From the NCBI GenBank assembly GCA_030688105.1, contig JAUYIV010000385.1, forward strand, positions 1 to 5,356: a stretch of 5,356 nt of DNA, given 5' to 3'. This document shows positions 1-4,800 of this stretch, piece by piece; positions within the stretch are counted from its first letter, which is position 1, and the number at the start of each line of letters is the position of its first letter. This DNA is from Actinomycetota bacterium (lineage in GTDB: Bacteria; Actinomycetota; Acidimicrobiia; Spongiisociales; UBA11373). The position numbers and the translations under genes were made by a program. Below the pieces are notes generated by a model. It had not been told where the DNA came from and made no database searches. It was given only the letters and a program-made list of their open reading frames with translations.

Positions 1-10
1 GGCTCACACG

Positions 11-38
11 CCAGCCACCAGCCTTCAGCCTCCAGCAC
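11..38 (-). repeat. Degenerate heptamer array (YCAGCCT, i.e. AGGCTGR on minus)
   Basis: Four consecutive 7-base units read CCAGCCA, CCAGCCT, TCAGCCT and CCAGCAC. The reverse complement, AGGCTGR, is the same unit as the array at 86-117, so the two arrays are inverted copies of one repeat family. The left end may continue outside the window. Confidence 0.7.
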
Positions 39-85
39 TGCCGCCGCTGTGGCGCGATCGCGGCCGGTGCCGATTCGGTCTCTCT

Positions 86-117
86 GGCTGAGGGCTGAGG
101 GCTGAAGGCTGAGGGCT
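86..117 (+). repeat. Heptamer array GGCTGAR, 4 units plus a partial
   Basis: Units at 86-92, 93-99, 100-106 and 107-113 read GGCTGAG, GGCTGAG, GGCTGAA and GGCTGAG, followed by a partial GGCT. The array sits five bases beyond the stop codon of the VOC-fold gene. Together with 11-38 it forms an imperfect inverted repeat: over the best 19 positions about 16 pair. A single copy of the core GGCTGAGGGC also occurs upstream of the RsiG-like gene (4805-4814, minus strand). Confidence 0.8.
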
Positions 118-121
118 TTCT

Positions 122-661
122 TCAGCCCGCCTTGGTCTCCACCTTCCTCGGGCTCATCACCGCGACGCCGGCGCCGCTGTGGCCCACCGTGATGATCTCC
201 CGCCCTTCCTGAAATGCGGGCCGCGGCTCGGTCACATCGTGCCCCGTCGAGCGCCACCTGGCGGCCAGTTCGGAGAGCGGGGTCACGGTCTCGAGGGCGA
301 CACCCCACAGCAGAGGACGGTCGACACTCTCCTCCTCGACCACCTCGAGCAGTGTTCCGACGAGGAAGAAGGCGGTCCTGCGACCTCGCACCTCGACGCG
401 GCGCCGCACCGGGTGGTCTGCGGCCTCGATCAGCTCCACGGCATGATCGAGATCCGGTACGAGAAGCACCACATGATCGATGTCCCAATTCGACGCCGGG
501 AGGCCGTCGACGATCGGCGCCGTTGCCACGCCGACGTCGGGCGCCCGATCGGTCCACGCCCAACCGCGGTCGCCCGAGCAGACGGTGACCCGCCCGACCG
601 AGAAGGGGTCGGGAAAGCCGAGCCCGTGCCAATCGACCGGGAGTCTCAAGGTCGCCAGCAT
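122..661 (-). CDS. VOC/glyoxalase-fold family protein
   Basis: A 179-residue protein that looks like a member of the vicinal oxygen chelate superfamily (glyoxalase/bleomycin-resistance fold). The best evidence is the strand-helix opening IDHVVLLVPDLD (residues 61-72) followed by an amphipathic helix, then a short strand ending in GTLLEVVE (102-109). This is the usual first-module arrangement, with a His (H63) and a Glu (E106) at the metal-ligand positions. Residues 120-170 form a second, weaker half ending in VAVMSP. The first 55 residues do not match a family I recognise. I chose the ATG at 661; an upstream GTG at 712 would add 17 basic residues of non-coding character. No Shine-Dalgarno precedes 661, but a -10-like TAGCGT lies 7 bases upstream, consistent with a leaderless start. 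Substrate and reaction cannot be told. There is no cytoplasmic export signal. It appears to be monocistronic and is separated from the operon to its right by about 530 bases. Confidence 0.72.
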   Translation of the reverse strand: MLATLRLPVDWHGLGFPDPFSVGRVTVCSGDRGWAWTDRAPDVGVATAPIVDGLPASNWDIDHVVLLVPDLDHAVELIEAADHPVRRRVEVRGRRTAFFLVGTLLEVVEEESVDRPLLWGVALETVTPLSELAARWRSTGHDVTEPRPAFQEGREIITVGHSGAGVAVMSPRKVETKAG

Positions 662-668
662 GCCGGGA

Positions 669-674
669 ACGCTA
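669..674 (-). promoter_or_regulatory. Possible -10 element of a leaderless promoter for the VOC-fold gene
   Basis: On the minus strand TAGCGT fits the actinobacterial TAnnnT -10 pattern and ends 7 bases before the ATG at 661, which would put the transcription start at or next to the start codon. No good -35 box is seen at 17-19 bases. Support comes from the missing Shine-Dalgarno and the same geometry at the RsiG-like gene. Confidence 0.3.
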
Positions 675-800
675 CCCCAGCGGGTGAGTCGCGTGACCCT
701 CGTCCGAGGCACTCTGGGGCCAGCAAGGCGTCAAAGGGCCGACCGCTTACCGCGAACCGCCAGCCGCCAGAGCGCGTCAAAGTCCGGTGAACGCGTCTGA

Positions 801-856
801 CGGGCAACGGGCAACGGGCAACGGGCAACGGGCAACGGGCAACGGGCAACGGGCGA
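801..856 (+). repeat. Tandem heptamer array (CGGGCAA)7 plus one variant unit
   Basis: Seven perfect head-to-tail copies of CGGGCAA occupy 801-849, followed by an eighth variant unit CGGGCGA at 850-856. The plus strand therefore has eight GGG runs separated by four bases each, which satisfies the G3-N(1-7) G-quadruplex pattern at least once and potentially twice. The array lies about 140 bases upstream of the VOC-fold start codon. It shares the 7-base period, but not the sequence, of the arrays at 11-38 and 86-117. Confidence 0.95.
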
Positions 857-861
857 GCGCA

Positions 862-939
862 AAGGCCCAAGGAACCTCCACGGCTTGGTCCCCGCACTTC
901 CCCAAACGAGGTCTTCACCGCATCGGCACCTTGGGCCTT
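862..939. repeat. Inverted repeat, 11-base perfect arms
   Basis: AAGGCCCAAGG at 862-872 is the exact reverse complement of CCTTGGGCCTT at 929-939, with a 56-base centre. The arms start six bases after the heptamer array ends. It could be a structured RNA, a protein-binding site or the remains of a small mobile element. No target duplication or transposase is visible. Confidence 0.5.
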
Positions 940-985
940 GCACGTTCGAACCTACGGCCCCCAGTGGGCACCGTCAAGCATCCTG

Positions 986-1024
986 TCGAAGTCAAGATTT
1001 CGCGACCTCGGCCGCGTACTTCGA
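986..1024. repeat. Inverted repeat with nested stem
   Basis: TCGAAGT at 986-992 pairs perfectly with ACTTCGA at 1018-1024, and the 25-base centre contains a further CGCG/CGCG pairing (1001-1004 with 1013-1016). It may be a hairpin or may simply reflect the composition of the stretch. No U-tract follows on either strand. Confidence 0.35.
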
Positions 1025-1068
1025 GATCTGGCCGCCCGATTCGCGTAGCCCGCACCGACGGAGCGAGG

Positions 1069-1123
1069 TTCTCCACATATCCACCGCCATCCACAGGCGG
1101 TTGTGCACAAGCGATGTCGACAA
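1069..1123. promoter_or_regulatory. Cluster of DnaA-box-like nonamers
   Basis: Five nonamers resemble the DnaA box (TTATNCACA, or TTGTCCACA in high-GC actinobacteria): TTCTCCACA 1069-1077, ATATCCACC 1077-1085, CCATCCACA 1087-1095, TTGTGCACA 1101-1109 and TGTCGACAA 1115-1123 (minus orientation; a palindromic core). Each is one or two mismatches from a consensus and none is perfect. The stretch also holds a hairpin ACCGCC/GGCGGT around 1084-1101, and a short T-rich run follows at 1136-1145. dnaA and dnaN are not in the window, so calling this an origin is not justified. A DnaA-binding, titration or regulatory locus is possible. Confidence 0.3.
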
Positions 1124-1153
1124 GTGGGCATCGTGTTTCTTTTTCGCGAGCGA

Positions 1154-1182
1154 GCGAGCCCCGGCCAGGGGCGGTGGCTCGC
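1154..1182 (-). terminator. Hairpin behind the glycosyltransferase gene, possible terminator
   Basis: GCGAGCC (1154-1160) and GGCTCGC (1176-1182) form a perfect 7-base stem with a 15-base G+C-rich loop. It begins 10 bases after the TGA at 1193-1195 in the direction of transcription. The RNA following it is purine-rich (GCGAAAAAGAAA), not a U-tract, so it is not a canonical intrinsic terminator. Position at the end of a four-gene operon is the main argument. Confidence 0.35.
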
Positions 1183-1192
1183 CGCGTGTCGC

Positions 1193-2383
1193 TCAGCCGT
1201 CGACCATCCCGTGATACAGCTCGAGCAGACGGTCGGCGGTGGCCTCCCAAGAGAAGCCGGCGGCATGCGCCACGGCCCCCGCCGAGAGTCGGGCAGCCTC
1301 TTCCGGGTCGTCGATGATCCGAGAGATCGCCTCGGCGTATGCGGCCGGGTCCTCTCCGGCGACGAGATATCCCGACTGATCGTCCGCGACGGTGTAGGCA
1401 AGACCGCCAACTCGGGCCGCGACCACCGGAGTACCCGAGGCCTGGGCCTCTGCTGCGACGAGCCCGAACGACTCAGATCGGGAGGGCACGACGACGACGT
1501 CGGCGGCCCGGTAGACGTCCACGACCTCCTCATGGGCGACCGGGGGCAGGAACACGACCCTACCGGGTGCGGTTGCCGCCGCCAACGCCTCGAGTCGCTT
1601 CATCTCGGCGTGGCCATCGGGGCCACTGGGACCGCCGACCACGAGCAGCCGCACGCTCTCCAAGTGGGCGAGGGCCCTGATGGCGACATCGATCCCCTTG
1701 AGCGGGTGGATCCGGCCCACGACCGCCATCCAGCGGCCGTCCTCGCCGACCCCCACTCGGCGCCGCGCCTCGGCCGCGTCACCCGGCGAGAAAAGGTTAT
1801 GGTCGACGCCAGGCGGGGAGACGCAGAGGCGCTCCGGTGCCGCCTGGTAGTGCTCGAACAAGTCGGCGGCATCCGCCGGGGTCGAAGCCACCACACACCC
1901 GGCTCGCGCCACCACCTCGGCTTCGGCGGCGATGCGGACGAGCGATTCCCGAGGCTCCCCCGGGGCACGCACGGACTCCTTGACGCGCCCCAGCGTGTGA
2001 AATGAGATGGCGAGTGGAATGCCCAATCGGTCCTGCAGCAGAACACCCGCCCAGCCCGAGAGCCAGTAATGGCTGTGGATCACGTCGTAGAGGACCTCGG
2101 CTCGTTCCATCCACTTGACGACGCCCTCCGAGAACGAACGAATGAGGTCGGCGCGGTCGTCTCCAGAAGCCGAGATCTGAACGACGCGGTAGCCGGGTTC
2201 TACCTCCGTCTCCTCGAGGACGTCGTCGTCGAGCCGCCGAGTGAACACGTCGACTGCGACCCCCCGCCGTGCCAGGGTGCCCGCCAGGGAATCGACGTAC
2301 ACATTCATGCCGCCGGCGTCGCCTTCGCCGGGCGCGGCCAGAGGCGAAGAGTGGATGGAAATGAACGCGACGCGATCGGTCAC
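1193..2383 (-). CDS. mshA: GT4 glycosyltransferase, MshA-like (D-inositol-3-phosphate glycosyltransferase)
   Basis: A 396-residue GT-B glycosyltransferase of family GT4. MshA transfers GlcNAc from UDP-GlcNAc to 1L-myo-inositol-1-phosphate, the first step of mycothiol synthesis, in the cytoplasm. Visible hallmarks are the N-terminal H-S-S-P-L-A-x-P-G-x-G-D-A-G-G-M-N-V-Y (residues 11-29), close to the MshA signature, DVIHSHYWLSG (100-110), PGVDHNLFSPGD (191-202), the diphosphate-binding GRIHPLKG with R224 and K229, and the EX7E pair E304/E312 in SESFGLVAAEA. Length is near that of corynebacterial MshA. The start is GTG at 2383: GGGGAG lies six bases upstream, and GTGA overlaps the TGA of the preceding gene by four bases. 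An in-frame ATG at 2515 would add 44 residues that are just the upstream gene in another frame. It is last in the operon. A related GT4 enzyme acting on another lipid or inositol acceptor is the alternative, as no other mycothiol gene is visible. Confidence 0.75.
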   Translation of the reverse strand: MTDRVAFISIHSSPLAAPGEGDAGGMNVYVDSLAGTLARRGVAVDVFTRRLDDDVLEETEVEPGYRVVQISASGDDRADLIRSFSEGVVKWMERAEVLYDVIHSHYWLSGWAGVLLQDRLGIPLAISFHTLGRVKESVRAPGEPRESLVRIAAEAEVVARAGCVVASTPADAADLFEHYQAAPERLCVSPPGVDHNLFSPGDAAEARRRVGVGEDGRWMAVVGRIHPLKGIDVAIRALAHLESVRLLVVGGPSGPDGHAEMKRLEALAAATAPGRVVFLPPVAHEEVVDVYRAADVVVVPSRSESFGLVAAEAQASGTPVVAARVGGLAYTVADDQSGYLVAGEDPAAYAEAISRIIDDPEEAARLSAGAVAHAAGFSWEATADRLLELYHGMVDG

Positions 2384-3273
2384 GGGACGCTCCCCGCGAT
2401 GGCGAACAGAGGGCGGGGCGTTGCTCCGAACCGCCGCTTGTAGCTCTCGACACCCTTGAGGAAGTCGAAGCGCCGCTTCCCCGACTCGATGGCCGACCGG
2501 ATCAAGGTGTCGCACAGGACGATGCCTGGGGAGGCGGAGGCCGCGGACGGATCGAACGACGAGTTGTACAGGTAGTACGCGTCCTCGTCCTCGAAGCCGA
2601 ACGCCGCCGCCACCGGACGCCCACCGGCGCCGATCAGCAGGTCGAGCGCCGAACCGGGGACATCGAGCAGGTCCCGGAAGAATGCCTCCATTTCGGTGGT
2701 CATGAAGGCCCCCTTGTCCCCCGGGGCGGCACGGTGCATCTCCACGAAGGTCCTGAACCCCGATTCGTCCCGCCGCAGTCCCGCCTCGCCCCCCAGATCG
2801 CCGAAACGCCGGCTCTTGCGCCTGATCTCATGACGCTGCTTCGCGTTGAGATCCCCCAGATACGCGTCGACGTGTTCGGGGAGGTCGAGGACCATCGTGG
2901 CGTCGTGCTCCGCCGAGGTGACTTTCGACCCCGCGGCGGCGAGCGCCTTCACCAGCGGCTCGGCGGCTTCGCCCGGGAGGGAGTCGAAGCGGATCGCGGC
3001 ATTGGCCGGCAGCCGCCCCAGAAGCGAGTCGACGGCAGGACGCGGGTCCGCACCCAGAGGCGAGTGGTAGTCGGTCAGGTCTCCCTCGCCGGCCATGCGA
3101 ACCACGCCGTCGCCGACGACACAGGCCAAGGCGGATTGGCCGGCGCCGGCGATGATCGGTGTGCCCGCCCCGCGATGACGCCACCACGCTTCGAGAAAGG
3201 CCCGGTTGGGAAAGGGACCGACGTGAGGAGCCAGCGGCGCCCCGGCGTCATCCAGCGCGGACCAATCCGTCAT
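2380..3273 (-). CDS. GNAT acetyltransferase of the BioF2/FemAB-like (PF13480) type
   Basis: A 297-residue protein resembling the BioF2-like acetyltransferase domain family (related to CelD/BcsL and FemAB-type acyl or aminoacyl transferases). Such proteins move an acyl or aminoacyl group to an amine, often in envelope polysaccharide or peptide synthesis; the substrate here is unknown. Features seen are DYHSPLG (68-74) in a first, weaker GNAT-like half, the basic helix LNAKQRHEIRRKSRRF (142-157), YYLYNSSFDP (233-242) followed by the SPGIVL helix start, and FDFLKGVESYKRRFG (269-283), the typical C-terminal ending of the family. There is no signal peptide or membrane segment. ATG at 3273 overlaps the asparaginase stop by four bases (ATGA), with GAGGTG about 11 bases upstream; its own TGA overlaps the GTG of the glycosyltransferase. 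It is not the mycothiol synthase MshD, which is a different tandem-GNAT family, although adjacency to an MshA-like gene makes a related pathway tempting. Confidence 0.8.
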   Translation of the reverse strand: MTDWSALDDAGAPLAPHVGPFPNRAFLEAWWRHRGAGTPIIAGAGQSALACVVGDGVVRMAGEGDLTDYHSPLGADPRPAVDSLLGRLPANAAIRFDSLPGEAAEPLVKALAAAGSKVTSAEHDATMVLDLPEHVDAYLGDLNAKQRHEIRRKSRRFGDLGGEAGLRRDESGFRTFVEMHRAAPGDKGAFMTTEMEAFFRDLLDVPGSALDLLIGAGGRPVAAAFGFEDEDAYYLYNSSFDPSAASASPGIVLCDTLIRSAIESGKRRFDFLKGVESYKRRFGATPRPLFAIAGSVP

Positions 3274-4211
3274 TTTGGCGACAGCACCTCTAGAGCCCCC
3301 ACCGGCAGCCCGCCACCGAGGACGGGGGGCGCGGCGATCTCAACGAGCTGGGAGCGGGGATGGTCGGGCACCAGCCCGAGCCGATCCATGAGGGCGATCA
3401 AGGCCACGATGGCCGGTGCGCTCTGACCACTCCAACACTTGACGGCGAAACCGACGCCGCTCTCGAGCCAGCCCGCCCCGATGCAGCCCATCGCCCCACC
3501 CTTCACCACGGCAGGCAACCAACGGGACAGGATGGCCTCGGCGCGGTCGCCGTCGGCCGTGAGCGCGGCGAAGCGAGCCGAGTTCTCGGCGATCGGCCGA
3601 AGCTCGGGGTCGGTGACGATCCGGGCGAAGGCGCGAGCGAGGCCGACCACGTCACCTCGCAGGGTGGGGACCCCACAGCCATCGACTCCCGTCGGAGCGA
3701 CGCTGGTACCCGTCGCCTCGGATGCGAACTCGATGATCTCCTGCTGGAGCGGGTGATCGGCCGCGGTGTATTCGAGCGACCAGCCCTGAGCAGCGCACGC
3801 CCTCAACATCGCCGCATGCTTGCCCGAGCAGTTGTGGAACAGCGCGCTCTTCGCACTCGGACCGGCCGCGGCGAGTCGGACCTCGGCGGCGTGGCTTGCG
3901 GGCCAGTCGGGTGGGCACCGAAGATGCCCCGTGTCCATGCCGGCCTGCAGCAGCATCCGGGAGACAATGGCCACGTGCGCCGGCTGTCCGCCGTGGCTTG
4001 CCGCGGCCAGCGCCAGCTGTTCCGGCTCGAGTGCGGCGCCGCGTTCGACGCAGACCGCCGCCTGCAGCGGCTTGACCGCCGATCGGTAGAAGAAGGGACG
4101 ATCCGCGTCGTCCCCCATGATCGTGATGACGCGCCCCGACGGATCCACGGCGGCGGCGACCACGGGATGGACCGCCTCGACGATACCCGACCTGGTCGAG
4201 CCGACGATCAC
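3270..4211 (-). CDS. Type II asparaginase family (PF06089, Rhizobium etli ReAV-like)
   Basis: A 313-residue member of the asparaginase II family typified by R. etli ReAV, unrelated in fold to E. coli AnsA/AnsB. It would hydrolyse L-asparagine to aspartate and ammonia in the cytoplasm; there is no signal peptide. Family landmarks are all present: FYRSAVKPLQA (41-51) with the S44/K47 pair, ASHGG (71-75) with S72, HNCSGKHAAML (126-136) with C128 and K131, GVDGCGVPT (175-183) with C179, and VVKGGA (235-240) with K237. From what is known of ReAV (recalled: Ser48/Lys51, Ser80/Lys263, Zn bound by Cys135, Lys138 and Cys189) these are the two Ser-Lys tandems and the metal site, so the enzyme looks intact. 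The usual SHSGE is SHGGQ here. The start is GTG at 4211, overlapping the TGA of the RsiG-like gene by four bases (GTGA). A strong hairpin immediately upstream and the absence of a spaced Shine-Dalgarno suggest dependence on translation of that gene. Confidence 0.88.
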   Translation of the reverse strand: MIVGSTRSGIVEAVHPVVAAAVDPSGRVITIMGDDADRPFFYRSAVKPLQAAVCVERGAALEPEQLALAAASHGGQPAHVAIVSRMLLQAGMDTGHLRCPPDWPASHAAEVRLAAAGPSAKSALFHNCSGKHAAMLRACAAQGWSLEYTAADHPLQQEIIEFASEATGTSVAPTGVDGCGVPTLRGDVVGLARAFARIVTDPELRPIAENSARFAALTADGDRAEAILSRWLPAVVKGGAMGCIGAGWLESGVGFAVKCWSGQSAPAIVALIALMDRLGLVPDHPRSQLVEIAAPPVLGGGLPVGALEVLSPK

Positions 4212-4750
4212 CCGCCGGCGAGCAGCTCGCCGGGATCGGCGCCGTCGTCCCGATAGCGGCGAGTGAGCTCCTCCTGAAGCCTGTCGAGGGCGGTATGGGC
4301 GATCCTTCGCTCCTGCGAGACGCTGGTCTCGACTTCGGCGAGGAAGGCTTGTGTCTCGCGGAGGTCGTCATCGCTCATCGAGGGGAGGCGCGCCAAGAAG
4401 CTCCCTTCGAGTGCATGGTCCACGAGGCGGCGGCCCGGCGATGGGATGTCGGGCACGTGGACCGAAACGGCCCGCTCCGGGAGACCGGATGTCGAGATGT
4501 AGGCGCCCTCCGAGAGGATCCTCGGAAGCGCCTCGAGAAGCGTCTGCTCCTCTTCGCCCGCTCGCCGGCGCATCTCGAAAGCGAGAAGATCCATACGACC
4601 ATGGAGCATCCGCCGGTAGTACGACAGCTCGACATCGAGATCGTCGCACAGGGCGCGGCGAGAGCGAAGCTCGTCGATCGGCAGCGCGTCGATCCCGGTG
4701 AGGAATCCGGGATCCTGGATCTGGTCGACACGGCGCCGGTTGTCAGTCAT
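4208..4750 (-). CDS. rsiG: RsiG-family anti-sigma factor, c-di-GMP-binding type
   Basis: A 180-residue, mostly helical protein of the RsiG family (older name: aerial mycelium formation protein). In Streptomyces RsiG holds the sigma factor WhiG in an inactive complex when armed by c-di-GMP, which binds the signature E-x3-S-x2-R-x3-Q-x3-D on each helix of a coiled coil. Two such motifs are visible here: D39-x3-S43-x2-R46-x3-H50-x3-D54, within a helix covering about 26-64, and E141-x3-S145-x2-R148-x3-H152-x3-D156, within about 127-166. Both have His for Gln, and the first has Asp for Glu. The linker (about 65-125) is less helical, with AYISTSGLPERAVSVHVPD. ATG at 4750 is chosen because a 68-residue extension to 4954 runs through the gap and the previous gene in a different frame. 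No Shine-Dalgarno is present; a -10-like TACCCT ends eight bases upstream, suggesting a leaderless transcript. It heads the four-gene overlapping operon. The sigma partner is not in the window. Confidence 0.82.
   Translation of the reverse strand: MTDNRRRVDQIQDPGFLTGIDALPIDELRSRRALCDDLDVELSYYRRMLHGRMDLLAFEMRRRAGEEEQTLLEALPRILSEGAYISTSGLPERAVSVHVPDIPSPGRRLVDHALEGSFLARLPSMSDDDLRETQAFLAEVETSVSQERRIAHTALDRLQEELTRRYRDDGADPGELLAGG
4215..4233 (-). promoter_or_regulatory. Hairpin sequestering the asparaginase start
   Basis: CCGGCGAG (4215-4222) and CTCGCCGG (4226-4233) form a perfect eight-base stem with a three-base loop. In the transcript it covers the last codons of the RsiG-like gene (encoding roughly GELLAG) and ends three bases before the GTG of the asparaginase. 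It would hide the upstream region where a ribosome would bind unless ribosomes translating the first gene open it. Confidence 0.5.
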
Positions 4751-4758
4751 CTGCCGAC

Positions 4759-4788
4759 AGGGTAATGGCGCGATGCCGTGCCCTGGAA
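4759..4788 (-). promoter_or_regulatory. Possible leaderless promoter of the RsiG operon
   Basis: On the minus strand the -10-like TACCCT (4759-4764, TAnnnT pattern) lies 8 bases before the ATG at 4750. A weak -35-like TTCCAG (4783-4788) precedes it by 18 bases. The absence of a Shine-Dalgarno in the intervening bases fits transcription beginning at or beside the start codon. Read-through from the M23 peptidase gene is the alternative. Confidence 0.35.
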
Positions 4789-4800
4789 GCCATCGAGGCT

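Larger units (their letters stand above)
1..121. other. Intergenic region with two opposed heptamer arrays
   Basis: No gene is visible here. The stretch lies downstream of the VOC-fold gene, whose TGA is at 122-124. It consists of a heptamer array in one orientation (11-38), a 47-base centre and a related array in the opposite orientation (86-117). The centre contains the 10-base palindrome CGCGATCGCG (53-62). The region could fold in the VOC transcript as a long imperfect stem-loop and so act as its 3' end, but there is no U-tract. Confidence 0.6.
662..1192. other. 531-base structured intergenic region without an intact gene
   Basis: No reading frame here has family-like content; the frames that stay open run through tandem repeats or are short. 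From right to left it holds a hairpin behind the glycosyltransferase gene (1154-1182), a cluster of DnaA-box-like nonamers (1069-1123), inverted repeats 986-992/1018-1024 and 862-872/929-939, the CGGGCAA heptamer array (801-856), a 9-base direct repeat GCGTCAAAG (728-736 and 774-782) and the presumed promoter region of the VOC-fold gene. On the minus strand a short stretch of plausible coding sequence (about 952-1123) is interrupted by a frame change, see findings. Confidence 0.6.

Noticed and set aside
53..62. CGCGATCGCG palindrome containing the HIP1 octamer GCGATCGC
   Set aside because: A single occurrence is expected in GC-rich DNA and there is no other cyanobacterial sign.
944..951. GTTCGAAC, resembling the T-loop of a tRNA
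   Set aside because: The flanking bases do not form a T-stem on either strand, and no anticodon or D arm can be placed at the right distance.
787..1317. Plus-strand frame running through the CGGGCAA array
   Set aside because: The open frame results from the stop-free heptamer repeat (giving a repeated NGQRATG-like peptide) and has no protein-like content beyond it.
1103..2005. Long plus-strand open frame (300 codons) opposite the glycosyltransferase gene
   Set aside because: The translation is low-complexity R/G/H/D-rich without family motifs, and the opposite strand encodes a clear GT4 enzyme. Long antisense frames are expected in GC-rich genes.
2384..2515. 44-residue N-terminal extension of the glycosyltransferase
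   Set aside because: It lies inside the acyltransferase gene in another frame; the GTG at 2383 has a good ribosome binding site and the GT4 fold starts there.
2380..3273. Identity as mycothiol synthase MshD
   Set aside because: The motifs fit the BioF2/FemAB-like family, not the tandem GNAT MshD; only the adjacency to an MshA-like gene suggested it.
3360..4256. Long plus-strand open frame (298 codons) opposite the asparaginase gene
   Set aside because: It is a shadow of a well-supported gene; no recognisable domain and atypical composition.
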